Source: Ephemerocybe angulata
Lineage: Eukaryota > Basidiomycota > Agaricomycetes > Agaricales > Psathyrellaceae
Length of the DNA: 64,000 nucleotides
Assembly: GCA_013368325.1 (NCBI GenBank)
Contig: JAACJK010000021.1
Coordinates: forward strand, 1 to 64,000
Direction of reading: 5' to 3'
Shown: piece after piece, positions 1 to 12,503 of the stretch
Layout: every line of letters starts with the position of its first letter
Numbering within the stretch: the first letter of the stretch is position 1
The notes under the pieces: generated by a model
Told to the model about the DNA's origin: nothing
The model's database searches: none
The model's input: only the letters and a program-made list of their open reading frames with translations
Program-made: the position numbers and the translations under genes

Positions 1-699
1 CCTGCGCAGAATGTATGGAATAAGCGATAAGCGGCGTTATTCAATCAATAAGTTATCAATTGGCAATAGTAAAGCAGATGGGACAGCTCATTACGAAAGG
101 CAAGCTATAGAGCGTAGGTACTGGAAGGGAAAAGGGAAATGAAACGAAAGGCAGGCGGGCGCCTAATAGATATCATACCGAGAAGCACTGGCAAAAATAT
201 TAAAAAAAACCACACCCATCCATCAGACAAGATAATAACTCCCAATGATAGAGCAGGGCTAACAAGGTGGTCGTATTGGTACAAGGAGACTGACAGCGGT
301 TCTATAACAAAGTACGTGGAAACTATGTTTTTTATGGATTGTACGATAAGGATGACCTGACGAAATCGACACGAACTATGCGTAGTCCCCCCTGTAGCTG
401 TCGCTGAAACCGTTGAAGACGGAACTGAAACAGTCAAGACAAGCACCAAGGGATATAATCAGTCTTAGCGGCCTAATCTGACTGGCAAATTTTGATCACT
501 CACGCGGGTTTGACGTTAAACTGGAGAGACGAGTCCATAGGGAAGGAGCTAGAAGGCCCGTAGTTACTTGAAAAGGAATGAAGGAGTCACGGTGAATATC
601 CATACGCTAAAGCGATCGCATATTAGCATCGTACTCACCTGGGATCCGGCAACAAAAAATCAAGGGAAGCAGAAACATCTGATCACTGTTCGGGATAAA

Positions 700-2051
700 G
701 GATTAATAGAGGTAACAGATATACAAGGAATCGAGAACGTACAACGAAGTCTTGCTTTGAGAATAGGTCCCATCGGAAGACCAGAGCGGGTCGGTGAAAC
801 CAGTAGGAGACAGATTCGACTTCCCCGCAGCCGGCGCGGTCGGTGCCAGAGTGAAAGCAGATGCAGCTCTTCCCGAGCTGTCGTCCAGAGGTTGGCCAGT
901 GCGAAGGGCGATGGATCGAACCGCCTTCCAAGCATCCCTCTCCATTTCCGCCAGCGGGCCAGTACCCGCGTTCGATATGGCGAACTGGTTCAGAACATCG
1001 CCGGACGACCAGGCGAAGTAATCGGTGGGATGAGAAGCAGGATCGGAGTTGATAGGTCCTCGTCTTGGGAAGGCGAGCAACCTTGAGCTTGAACGCAGAC
1101 TGGCTCAACAGAAGGTAGAAACAGGCCATGAACAGTAGCCCAACCACCTTCGAGCCCCGCCGTCAGGCATGGATCCAGGGTGTACGGGTCCATATGATCA
1201 AAGTTCGAGTCGCTCGAAGCGGCTTCGAAAAGGTAAGCAAAGGAGGAACTCGGGCCCGAATCTTCCATGAAAGGGCGACGGTACCGAGCGAACTGGCCAG
1301 AGAAGAGAGACTGGCCGTGCTCGAATCCACAGCCCCTGTGGCGAAGGATGGATCGTTAGGTTGGGAAGTGTCGGCGGAGAGAGGTTGGTCGGCTTGAACT
1401 GGGCCTGCTGCGATGTAGGAAAGAATCGTCGTCCCACGGCACAGAGCTGCCCGACGATATAGCTTCTCTGTAACGAGGTCTTGTCCATTGGCACTACGAG
1501 AGAGAGAGAGAGAGGCAGGCATCCAAGACTCCGTTAGCAAGAGATTAAGACATGAAAAGGGTCGCAGACGCACCTCACTACACCTTCTTGCAGAACGTAC
1601 ATCCATCAGGACCATTCACCTCCAGGACACTTCATAGACGCAATAAAGGTGCGGGTTAGATAATATAGACGATATTCGGGTTGACGCCTACCGGATAACG
1701 GACTCCCTGGCAGTTGTCGCAGAACGTATGGTGCCATTCCCTGTACTTCTGACCGACATCTCGACAAGCCTGCGTCCAAATCGAACAACTTTCTCGACTG
1801 TTCCGGCCTTAACGCATGCAGCTCAAAGCTAGAAGAGGAGTAGAGTCAGTGAAGTCGCCACCAAACCAGAAAGAGCGCACGTACGAGCAGAGCGTGCGCA
1901 GCTTGCCATGCTCGTCGGTCTTGTGCTTCGCTTCAACGTCGCGTAGCGTAGCAGCCCCTTTGGCGGAGGCAGGATAGTGAGACGCGCCGTCGTTCATGAG
2001 GGAGGCGAGGAGGACATTAATGCGGTGAAAGATGAGGGGAAATATCAGCAC
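700..2051 (-). pseudogene. Decayed minus-strand coding remnants, possibly a zinc-finger regulator
   Basis: Several minus-strand stretches read like protein but no frame runs through. Around 1850-2050 the frame includes SAKGAATLRDVEAKHKTD; around 1690-1760 it includes WHHTFCDNCQGVRYP, and 1590-1610 gives GPDGCTFCKKV, so two CxxC pairs flank a GPDG turn as in a much-diverged GATA-type finger. Further on come Ser/Asp-rich low-complexity frames (1130-1270 and 770-1020) of the kind seen in transcription-factor tails, but each sits in a different frame with no convincing splice pairs between them. I infer a broken or highly diverged gene. The GATA resemblance is weak: finger spacing is off and the Trp of the loop is not clear. 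Confidence 0.25.
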
Positions 2052-2507
2052 AAGCAGGGAGCGAGAAACTGGGGGATAAGAAATGCCCGGCGCATCGACC
2101 CTTAGTTATAAGGCATCGATATGCTATATCCTAAGAGCGGAGCTGCAGATTAAGCATTGACTCGCTGGCGATACTTACGGCCATATTTCAAGAAGAGCTG
2201 GGGGTACGAGACGCGTCGAGTAAGGTTACCCTGACGAGATTCGCGTCTGAGCCCCCGCCCTCCATGCCATAGCGATGGAGAAGTCAGTATGAGCCAAGAG
2301 CGGGCCGCGCGCGCGCATAGACACCCCGAAGGGGTATGCACACAGGGAAGGTGAACACTCAGGATCCAAGAGTTCGCAGCGCATACTGAGGGTGGGGTTA
2401 AGAGCTTTTAAATAATGGCATGGAAGCACGATGGCTGTGACCTTTCTGGGATGTTGTCTATAGGCGAGTCGTGGGAACTATTTAGTCAGGGGTGACTGGG
2501 GGTCAAT

Positions 2508-2885
2508 ATGCGCCACTCCATTCTCCCCGGTCGCGAGGCTATGGAACAAAGTTACCCTTTACCCTCGGTGGCTCCCTCGATATCGGCTGAGGGGATGCTT
2601 GGACTACGCAGAATTCTGAACGATCTCGAACACAACCGACCGTTCGCAGAGGCGCACAGGGAAAGGCTGGTGGCTGCTGATATTGCATTTATATCCCACG
2701 ACGCGTCCGTCCGAGACCACTACACCGGGAAAGACACCTTACACGCCGCATTCTCGTCTTTCAGAAACGGCACCCCAAGCGAAGATATAAGGAGGATCTT
2801 GAAGGTTAAAATGCGTCGTGCCTTATTTGATCAAGTGAGCGGGAGCGAAACTGGAATATTACAGCTGATGACACCGCCTCCTTAA
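2508..2885 (+). CDS. Short hypothetical protein, 125 aa
   Basis: An ATG-to-stop frame of 125 codons that reads like a soluble charged protein (for example FAEAHRERLVAADIAF and FSSFRNGTPSEDIRRILK). I recognise no domain, signal peptide or membrane segment. It lies 37 bp upstream of another plus-strand frame at 2923, so the two could be exons or neighbours, but I found no in-phase splice pair joining them. The surroundings are decayed, so it may itself be a gene fragment. Confidence 0.3.
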   Translation: MRHSILPGREAMEQSYPLPSVAPSISAEGMLGLRRILNDLEHNRPFAEAHRERLVAADIAFISHDASVRDHYTGKDTLHAAFSSFRNGTPSEDIRRILKVKMRRALFDQVSGSETGILQLMTPPP

Positions 2886-2922
2886 GGCCGCGGCGCTAGA
2901 TCAGGCTACGGGCGGTACCACC

Positions 2923-3379
2923 ATGGTCATCCACATACCAGGAGCCTACCCGCCAGGGACGCCCGCTTTAGCAGAGAACGTACACGCGTACACTTACGTC
3001 CCTAAGTCCGTCCTCATGGAACTAGAGGAAGAAGGACAGGACAACCCGGTGCCTGACATCGTGCAAGACGTCATTAACGATTGGGTCCACCTACTTAGCC
3101 AGGTTCGCCAAGTCCAGCAAGATGTTGTGGGGTCGCACAGCGGCAGTCGACCCAGTCGACCCAACTTCACTAACCACGGCTGTACGCGCCCCAGTACTGA
3201 ACAGGATGCCGAGCACCCTCGAAGGATCATCGAGGTACATCTTCTACGGGAAAAAGGAAAGAGCAGTCCCCAGCGTAACGCAGTATTTCGCTCCTGGCAT
3301 AATGGTCTCGAGGAAACAGTCTAGCGAAGATGACTTCGACCATAGTGACACCTCGACGTTAGCATCTGACCTGGATTAG
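2923..3379 (+). pseudogene. Hypothetical protein broken by a probable -1 frameshift
   Basis: The ATG at 2923 has a near-ideal Kozak context (taccaccATGg). The frame opens with a Pro-rich stretch and an acidic segment (ELEEEGQDNPVPDIVQDVI) and stays protein-like up to about 3125. From a run of four G at about 3127 the protein-like sequence moves to the neighbouring frame (STLEGSSRYIFYGKKERAVP, then an acidic Ser/Asp tail) and ends at 3379. The original frame degrades into Ser/Arg/Pro-rich noise. A one-base change in the G run would explain this. No family is recognised and no intron fits the switch. Confidence 0.3.
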
Positions 3380-6300
3380 GAGAACCCAGACGTAATCCAC
3401 GCCATCCAGTAGGGCGCTTAATAGTGGATCGGAGATGAGAGACAGACAGTTCAAGTGCGCAGACAGATAAAGTGTAATAAAGTAATATTGAAAATACAAC
3501 CCAGCCCGTTAAGAACAAATCATCCGAGGGAGACCCATTGGATACACACCTATAGAGCCAGAATAAAGATTACCACCTCGATCCCCAGTGCAGATCAGAT
3601 TAGATCATCAGATCAGATCGGATGTAGCCGAATACGAATAAGCGCTGGTAGTCCAGGCCAGCCTCGTATCACTTGGGCTAGAGGGCCGCTGCGTCGCACG
3701 GCGGTTCCGAGTATGCAATTTCGCTTTGGATAACTATAGAGAGAGCAGCATCGCATGTCTCCGGAAGCTCAGCCGAACTTGCGCGGTAAGATTCGTAGTA
3801 GCGTCGCTTGAATAATGAGAGGGCGAAGAGGGTTTGGAGGATGCTCGCCATGTAGCAGCCGTTTCAGAGGCTGGCGAGGCCTGAAAAGCCGGGGCCGAAG
3901 TCGGATTGGAGGGCCTGCCCGTTCTCGCTGCGAAGGGTGAGTCGTAGCAGAGGCTTTGTTCGATTTGCTGGGGCGCCGTGAGCGTTTGATTGTTAAGGCG
4001 ATGATTAAGGGATATTATTTTCGGTTTGGATCAACGACCGGACTTTAATCCCGAACGCTGCAAGAATAGAGTGGAGCTATGGATCTTGCTTTGCGTTGTT
4101 ACACTTGTAGCAGTAAAGACATGATTAGCACACCCCACGGCGAATATGGTAATTGAGCAACGCACTTGCTTCGCCTTCGGCGGTGATCGTCCAAGCTTCA
4201 CGCAGTCAGCATGCCTCGTCTACTCGTAATGCTCCAATCCATGGCCTAGCGGACGGGTTTGCCAGGCTAGCAGTACCCAAGGTGAGTGCGTCGATCTATG
4301 CGCTGACGACGCCCGTACTCACCGAGCAATGGCTCCAGTACTCACCATACGAGCCCAAAGTCGTTCCTGGAACTTATCACAACGAATTTGGATATCGGGT
4401 GTGGGAGGGCTTCAGCATGCTGCTATCCAGACGAAGAATTTACAGTCAGTCCTGCAACGCCAACGAAATGAGAGTACTTACTTCCCGCAGAACAAATATC
4501 CGTTTCTCTCGCAGTCCAACCACGAAAGCGAAGCAGCCGTGAGGATGGAGGTAACCGAGGTGAGTGCGTAAGTACGTGAAGGGGCGATGCGTATACTCAC
4601 CGAACAACAACTCTAGCCCTCACCCTCGCGCCTCCGTATGCCACGCACGGAGTACAACATGGTTGGCCGAGCATTGCAACAGTGCTTGAGCCCGGAGTGG
4701 TGGGAGGTTTTTTTTCTTCTTGCGCAGGCGGGTCCCTGAACCATTTTCGGTGATTAGGTCTACGTATAAGAGGAATGGGATACTCACCTCTGGTAGTTTA
4801 TGTATCCGCATGGTGCAGCCACACACCTACCCAACTCCCCACATTCACTATCACCTGAGTGAAGGCTGGAAGTGCTAACACAAATGCCGACCAACGCCGG
4901 CTCGACCTTCTTCACATGTATTCTGGGGCCTGGGCATGGTATCAGGTGGATGAAAGGCACCCGCCATTGAAGCAGGTAGAGCAGACATAGATGCCTAGCG
5001 GGGAGTCCTAACGAGTAAACGAATTCGAATTCAGCGTAACAAAGTGCTAGAAATGTGTAGATCGATCCGCACCTTGTGGTCGAAACACTTTGTGCAATCT
5101 TCACAGTCCACCGACTGGGACAAGCGGGGAGGTTGAAGGCGAGCGAATGCGCTGAGATGGGCGCAGGACAAATTTAACAAGACCTAGGTGCGGCATCGTG
5201 TATGAACTTGGTAAGCGTTTGGGTGGTGGTGATGGTACCACATACTGGGCTGAAGAGCTTGCGCGCGCGACGTCGAAGTGCACTCTGAAGGAAGACATGG
5301 ACTGCTAGTTGGAAGGTTAGTGAAGGTGGTGGTTCGAGTTGAAGAAGGCCTGTGATCGCTATCACTTGCGCGCGTCGTGGTTGTGATCTCCTTTTGTCGT
5401 TGACCACGACGATCAAAATTGGCCTTCTGAATGCCCACAGCAACCTCGTAACTGACGCAGTATAGGACTTCTACATATTCACCCACCGTCGCATCGATAC
5501 AGGCAAAAACCGAGAATCAACATAATCCATCCACCACCACGACACACCGTTCATATTGACCTGAAAGAATTACAATCATTTAGCGGGGTGGGGTTGGGCC
5601 GCTGTTTGGTACTAGATGCAATTTAAAGTTGGTAGAGGCACTGCAGAACGTGATGCTGGTTATAGTGGATTGTCAATGGTGAGTCCAGTCCTTCGATCTG
5701 AAGATAGACGGCTGACGGAATTGCATAGACCGATCCTCAAAATGATGTACCACGCCCAACTACCAAATTCCGACTGCCAGTACCGGAGGCGCCGCGCCGA
5801 TAGCACAAACCTTCTAGATGCGGTGAATATGGCCTCACATACGAATTGTCGATACCTCAGTGAACTGGCAGATTGCGAAGAAGAGCAAAGACGAGTGTAA
5901 GGGAACTCGCTCGATAGGTGCCCAGGACCTGCATGTGCGCAGGAGTTGGGATTAGGATTAGACGGTTTGAGATTGACCACCGACCTCGGGCTGTATGGAT
6001 AGAAGGGCGCCAGATACAGAACCTATCCAGCTGGCCTGCAGCGTCGATTCTGACAGGTTGTGGAATCGACCTGCACTGTGATGCTGATTGTACGGAATTG
6101 GTGAGTATTAGGCTTCGATATTAGGTGCACGAAACTCACCATTGCACTGTCGAGCCCTTTGACATACTCTAGCTGCGCTCTATCGACGTTCAACCTCCTG
6201 TCTCTCGCCGGGCCACCCCTGCACACGATCTACCTATAAGTAATCCAAATCGCCGCATGCCGTCGGCTGTGGATAGTTGGTGGAAAGGGGAAAGGATTGG

Positions 6301-8675
6301 TCAAGACCTGATGCCGTTGAAGGGGCTACGAGGTCAGTGTCCTATCAGACAAGAAAGAGGCCATGCTCACTTCGCTTGCACAGTTCCAGGTCATTTACAG
6401 CCCCAGAACAACCGATGACACTAGCGCTCACAGATGCTCGCTATCCCGAGTTTGGTCTTGATTGAAGAGGGTCGGTGGCTGCATCATACATGCAGCCAGC
6501 TTAACGGTACTCAGAATGTTAAAGTAAAGTAAATGGTGCATCACACTTTTATAATGTAGTACATGAGTTAATTGAACTGGCTACTGCGAATATTCGGACT
6601 TAAAATCGTTCATGGAAGCGCGTCTAAATAGACGCCCACCTCAACTAGACTTTTGACGGTCAATTGCGCGTGAGTCGGACAACGGTTGGGATCTTGTACT
6701 TCTTTAAACATGCAATATAAGTCCCGTAGCGTATTGAAATCACTTTATACTATATTTATCCATTACGAAGAGCTTCAGTACCAGAAAAAACATTTCTATG
6801 CTGTAGAAGTAGCCACAGCCTGCGTCTTCTATGGCAGGGCTCAGGCGGTGCGCAATGGATCACTCTCGACTAACCTGTCGAAGTTAGTTGTCGGGCGCCC
6901 GAACCTGCGCAACAAGTGCTGGGATAACGGTCAGTCACTCGTGCTATGCATGTTCGAGCTTGACTCACCATCGCCTCTCATAGACGGCGTGTATACACTC
7001 TACACTCAGTGGCCGTAATGGAGTGACCTCAGGGGCCTAGTTGCTGGGGAGATCCTCACTGTTGCGATTCCCGCGTCAAAGGTCAGTCACTCCGACTCGT
7101 TTGATAGATATGCGACTGTACTCACGATTCTCAATATAGACGGCGTCCAGGTCTTCGCGCCAAGTGGTCGACAGTGCAGTGGTTCAGAGGTCGTCTTGCG
7201 CGCGGGACTTGACTGGCTGTGCACGTTGCCTGCCCGCGTCCTGACTCAAACTTATGCGAGTTGTTTGATGCATATGCGAACGATAGTAGCTGCTTTACCC
7301 ATCTCAGATACTGCGTAGCATACCCGTACCAACTTGAGGAATTACACCCGCTCGAAGTAGTTGTCCACATCATCGCAAGCCAGAGGGGGTTGCCTTGGTG
7401 CACAACTGTTGTCGTCGACTTGAGGGACCGAATTTCGCGATATCAAAGAAGGCTTGAACGTGAGGTTGGTGTTCGACGATCCTTGCAGACCCACATCCCT
7501 TCCAGCGCGAGTGAGCCTTGTGCGCCGAGCAACGTAAATGTGAAGTTGGGTCAGTGTGGTTGGGACGGTGTTGGTCGTCGCGAACTTGGACCTGAAAGGC
7601 ACGCCCAGAGAGTTAATGTATTGTAAATTAGGAGGGAACGGACCCGCAAATGTGCATACTTGAGTACACCACCCCACGCATGACCTGGGAAATGCGAACA
7701 CGCGCCCGACCACGCCATTGTGTGTGTGTGAGAAAGCTCACACAAAAAGATATGCCGTAGTTGAGTGCAAGGCCGGTTTCGGAGTGGTAATGATAAGTTC
7801 GATTGAATGCCGTCTTAGCGACGTGAGTTTGTAGCGGGAGAGCGCGTATGGAGTATAACACACCAGGTAAGCCACTAGCGTGGCAGGTCGGATAGTCAAG
7901 AAGGACCACTATTGCGCATTCCCTCCCAGATATAGTGTTGATGACTTGTGTGCGGCGAGATTTGGTGTACAGATATTAGAAGATTGCACGTGAAGGGCGG
8001 CGAGAATGGACAGGCGTCGTGAGGGAGATGGAACGAAAGTACTTGTTATTTTGGCGTGGCTTCGTCGTGGAAGCACTCTGCGCAGATGTGCGCTAGGTAC
8101 GGGTGACATTGCTGGATATTGGCTGGAGAGAGCCTGCACATGTCTTTTTTGGCACCTCAGCCAACCCTACATATGCGTTTAGTGTCCGTATAGGAGGAGA
8201 CGAGCCCAAAAAGCGCATGGAGGCGAAGGAGGAAGTTAGGGGTTGTTCAGAGAATTCCGAAGCGAAGTACCTACAGAACACTAGCCATATAAATCGCAGT
8301 TAATTCGGCATTCATTGGCCTCTTCAAGTCCACTGGCAGTGGGGCTCACAGAAATTCAGTTATAATATACATTAGTAAGAATTATACAAACTTATAGGGT
8401 GCAAGAAGTGGGATAGAAGTGGGACAGAAGTGGGACAAGAGCACTCAGAGTGCAGAATCACCAATATGAGCTACCGACTCCCTACGTTCGCACAAATCCT
8501 ACCGTTCATATCTATATTCAGGTTGTACAAAGTCTAAACACTTCTCAGTGGGAAGGTTGATTTGGAAAAGAGATACACAAGAAACAAAGACCAAGAGACC
8601 ACGTAAGCCAATCATCCAATGTGAGAGAGCGCTGCCAATCTCTCAGGCCATTGTCATAAACCTAAACGGTAAAGG
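3380..8675. other. Gene-poor stretch with repeated intron-like modules
   Basis: No frame longer than about 135 codons here looks like a protein. What stands out is a series of plus-strand intron-like modules, GT(G/C)AGT at the left, usually ACTCAC 40-50 nt later, then a (T/C)AG: 4282-4338, 4560-4616, 5679-5728, 6101-6172, 6930-6983 and 7082-7139. The first two are both 57 nt. The last two share GTCAGTCACTC at the donor and are both followed by ACGGCGT. Because ACTCAC is also a minus-strand GTGAGT, the modules are partly symmetric and strand is uncertain. I see a decayed multi-intron gene family or a spliced noncoding transcript, not a supported CDS. Confidence 0.3.
8405..8440. repeat. Short tandem repeat, about 11 bp x3
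   Basis: The unit AGAAGTGGGAC (first copy ending in T) occurs three times head to tail, followed by AAG. It lies about 235 bp downstream of the stop codon of the minus-strand F-box gene that ends at 8676. Confidence 0.7.
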
Positions 8676-9900
8676 TCATATCAGCAGCTCATCGAGGCCG
8701 ACGGGCTGTGGGACCCTAGGATAAGGCTTCGGTACGAACCGATCCAACTCCAACTGATCGCTAAACACTTCACTCCAGAAATCGTCTTCCAAATACGTCA
8801 AGGTTCTGCGAATGAAGGAGCGTTCTCCGTTCAATTCATATAAATCTCTTCCGACGCCTACGCAGACGAGCTCCCTGTGGGATCTGGTCATATCGTCCAG
8901 GGCACCAACCATGTCCAGACGAGGGAGCCCTTCGAAAGGGTACACCGCGCCCCACCTAGGGATTCGATATGAATATCGACGATTCAATGCCAAACGTTTG
9001 AGATCTGCAAACATGGTGGTTTTAGGGGTGAGATAATCGAACACATCCTGACAAAGAACAGCATCAACGCTCAACGGACAACACCAAACTAAGTAAAGAG
9101 TGTACCTGCACGCTCAACGAGGTCTGCTCCAAGGATAGATTGAGGAGTTTGGGGAACACGATGCTAATCTGGGGAAAAGCTAAACCGAGGTTTATGGTCT
9201 TCCCGAGTTTGATACTGAGTGTTTTGAGGGATGATCCGAGCAGACCCTCTTCCGCGCCAGTCAGGAACGCGGCGAAGTCTTCGTGTCCGAGGACGTGGGC
9301 AAAATCCAGCGATACCAACCTCCTAAGGTAAGTGATGGAGGTCAAAAGGGGGTCGCCGGTTATTCGCACGTGAGAAAGCATGGGAATGGTCAAAGGCGAC
9401 GAAGGCGAACCGGAGGCCATCTCGAGCATGGAGTGAACAGGGTGGCTTCGCTCCCTAAGTATCCAATATTTCTTCAATCTCCCCAACAGGTGCACAGAAT
9501 CCAGAGTATTGGCGTCTATCCACAACGCCTTGAGATTATCCAGACGAGGTATCGCCTCGGCGAGGAGGGAAGAGTTCAGGTGCGTCTCGGTGTCGGCCCA
9601 CCCTCTGTACCAGACGCGCTGAACCGAGGAGCAATATCGAATAGACGTGATAGATCCTGATAGCAGCACCGCCAACACCCTTCTCCCTTGACCACCGGCG
9701 ACCACAATAGAATTGTAGCGAACTCGCTCCCCTACGACAGCCGTACGGCGACATGAGAGCATGAACCATGTGAGGGAATGGGGACAGGAATAGAGCTGGC
9801 CAGCGATCAGGGTAAGCGTCTCGTTTGCGAGCCTTAATAAACAGGATCTTGTCTTCAAAGGGCGAAGCTTTCCAACCTCCTCAGCGGCCTTGCTACCCAT
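8676..9900 (-). CDS. F-box/LRR-like protein, 391 aa, one intron
   Basis: Two exons, 9900-9119 and 9069-8676, joined in phase across a 49-nt GT-AG intron. I start at the ATG at 9900 because the 15 codons before it belong to a mere frame extension. The N-terminus (LLRLANETLTLIAGQL, then TWFMLSCRR) resembles the degenerate F-box of agaricomycete F-box-like proteins. The rest alternates Leu-rich segments such as ALWIDANTLDSVHLLGRLKK and LKTLSIKLGKTINLGLAF, as in irregular leucine-rich repeats. By family such proteins are substrate adaptors of SCF ubiquitin ligases; that role is inferred. The frame is intact. Such families are greatly expanded in agaricomycetes, so the substrate cannot be guessed. 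Confidence 0.65.
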
Positions 9901-10623
9901 TATGAAGGGGAGTTGGGTAGTGGCGAGGAAGAACAGTCGAATCAATGGGACGCACCGAGATAACAGGGTTAATAAAGCCGCGCCAAGGATAAGCCATGTA
10001 GACCACGATCTACTAGATCAGGCTAAGGTCAAGATGAACAATCGAACGGAGAGGGACAAGAGCATAGACATGAACATGCACCCCTTCCCAAGGGATGAGG
10101 ACATACGGGACAGGGCGAGCTATTGTCTCCGCCTCGCAGTTAAATCCAAATGGGGTAGAGATGACATGCGAATACCCAAGCCAGAGAGCACAAAGGGTGA
10201 GGCATCCATGGGCATGACTAGGGTCGAGCTGAGAGCTCGAGCTGATAGCACTTACCACCTGAACGCGCCGCGTATAAAGAGGCGAGACCATTGCCTCCCA
10301 TATTTTGGTTTCATGATCGGTCGCTACGTTCAGCTTATAAGACGAATCAGAAAATGGCGCACGCTAATATTGGCATCCATCGTAAGGAAGACTCTCTCAT
10401 TCAGGATTGCAGTAGCGCTTGCGCCACTAGGATATTGAGACTTCCTGAAGATTTACCGTAAGCAACCGAAACGCTCGTACATTCCGAAACTGACACTTAG
10501 CATCTAAGACCGACACTAGTGGGAGGACTCCGGCGAGACAGTGCCAATCCCATGCCGACGTCGCCAACGATCATAGCTCCTCGGTTTCTACGGTCTGCCG
10601 ATAAAGTCCTTACTAGGTTATGT
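9901..10623. other. Intergenic, no supported gene
   Basis: This is the shared upstream region of the minus-strand F-box gene and the plus-strand acidic-protein gene. A plus-strand frame of 182 codons (9890-10438) and a minus-strand frame of 92 codons cross it, but both are basic and compositionally odd, and neither has splice sites or a recognisable domain. I treat it as spacer and promoter sequence. Confidence 0.4.
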
Positions 10624-11491
10624 ATGCAAGGGAATGATATTGAACTGAAAGACATTGAAGGTAAGTGAGCGTAGATTCAAAGAAATAAAGTGACACATCA
10701 AAATACTCACCTCTTGTACGTGCCCAGACACAGAAGATGATGGCAGCGAATATGGCGAGTAAATATATGCTGTTTAGTAAGACATAAACTCATCGCCAAT
10801 GCAAACAGGTTCAACCTCAAGCAGCAGCGACCAAGAAGAGGAGTACATGGATGCAGAGGAGGGGGGAACTGTCTCAGCCTGCGAAGGGGATACAGAGTCC
10901 GGAACCGCGTCTGGAGACAGCGACGAAGAAATGGAAGAAGCTGGAGACACAAGCGAAGAAAGCTGTTACTACACGGCATCCGATGGATCGTCTATGGAAA
11001 CCAGCGACGCCACCAGCGACATAGAAGAAGAAACAGGACCTTATGAAGACGAAAAGACAATAGTCATAGGAGAGGATGCAGCGAGAGAGAGGGAAGAGAT
11101 AGCTATAGCCATAGAGAAGTTCTCGATCATAGAGGGCATGGGGCTAGGCGACCACAGCGGGATGAAGATTACGTTGATAGGAGCATGCGCCGACAAACCA
11201 TTGCAAGGTATGCCATACGTGATCTTCCCTTCCTCCAACAAGTCCTACACAGATTGCCCGATGAGAGTGTACCGAACTGACTTACACGAAGCAGACATAT
11301 TCTTCAATGGGGGGAATACCATGACCCAATTCGAAGGGGCTATCGCAAGCATGCCACGACCAGAGCTGAAGCAAACCGCCTTTCGTACCGCTAGCAAGAG
11401 ATTTAGTAGCGAGGATAGGGCGGAAGAGAGAGCCAAAAGAAGCAAGCGTGAATCTAAGGAGATGACGGCCTCATGGTTGGCAGAGGAGTAA
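10624..11491 (+). CDS. Acidic hypothetical protein, 242 aa, with a 25-nt microexon
   Basis: Exons 10624-10660, 10734-10758 and 10825-11491 join in phase (introns of 73 and 66 nt, GTAAGT and GTAAAT donors, CAG acceptors). The second exon is only 25 nt. The N-terminal 90 residues are very acidic and Ser-rich (MQGNDIELKDIEEDDG, then many Glu/Asp/Ser), the middle has a folded-looking segment (KITLIGACADKPLQGMPYV, MRVYRTDLHEADIFFNGG), and the C-terminus is a basic Lys/Arg cluster (EERAKRSKRESKE) that could be a nuclear localisation signal. No known domain is recognised. An acidic head and basic tail would suit a nuclear or chromatin-associated protein, but that is a guess. Confidence 0.55.
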
Positions 11492-12503
11492 TGATAGTAA
11501 AGAGTGTGGGAGACAGGAGAGATGAGCGAATTGCATGCTTACTGTGTAAATGTAACCGATACAAGTGTAGGGCGGCTGAGCGCCTAACAATGGCCGAATA
11601 TGAATTATATATATCATGATACCAAAGCATATATTACTAAGGAGAGTGACGTCAACAATTACTTCATACCTGCCTTTTCGTCCTTTACCCCATCCCAAGA
11701 CCCGTCACACTGAGCGACCTTGCCCACTCATCAGGTTCAGGGCCCATGCGGGGCGCCGCAACACCCTCTCCCTCCGATTCCGCAGCTCCGGAAGCAGCAA
11801 GGGCCAGCGATACGCAATTCCCAAACAAAACGTTTCCAAACGTCATGGACCTCTGAATCCTGCCTCAGCAGATATCGACGCACAGGAACAGAGACTCTTC
11901 CACAACCCTAACCACCCTTCGGACGTGCCTGAAAACTAAGAGATCATCAGGAGCCCAATGGACATGAAGACAATGAAACTGTGAAGGCCCGCGTGAAGGA
12001 CGGCGCGATCTCCAATTATATGGAGTTTTGGTGTGTTGATCTCTGTGAATATGAAGATGTATAATAGGTCAGACAGCGATGTGTACACTATAGCGGAGGA
12101 ACTGATGTCTGTAGTACTTCTCGATTAGGTGGCGAGGACGACGGCTTGTAGAGGATGCTAGACAGTGAGCTTGCAATTAAGAACCACAAGCAGACGGAGG
12201 GGTTCAGGGCGCAGCGGTCGTAACACTGAGACGTTCCGTTGATTGCTCAGCCCAAGCTCAGCCAATCCTTCCTTTGTACGTTACCGAGACAATCAGAAAC
12301 GATGTGGATTGCAAGAAATGAATTGATGAGGAATACACAGGGAATAGGTTATAGTCTACAGAGTGCTGCATATATATTAAGCAATGTACACAAGCAATAA
12401 GAACGATGAGAACACGAATGGGACAGCGATGCGAGTGTGGGTCTAAGATATGAACGATACGAAAGCCAGAAGAAATGTGCACGGAAAGTATGACGATATG
12501 AAT
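11492..12503. other. Intergenic between convergent genes, nothing seen
   Basis: Spacer between the 3' end of the acidic-protein gene and the 3' end of the TRA1 relic. The frames here (up to 107 codons, Arg/Pro-rich) show no domain or splice signals. It is AT-richer near 11600 and 12360, consistent with 3'-flanking DNA. Confidence 0.4.

Noticed and set aside
9890..10438. Plus-strand frame of 182 codons
   Set aside because: Overlaps the start of the F-box gene antisense, is unusually basic, and shows no domain or codon pattern.
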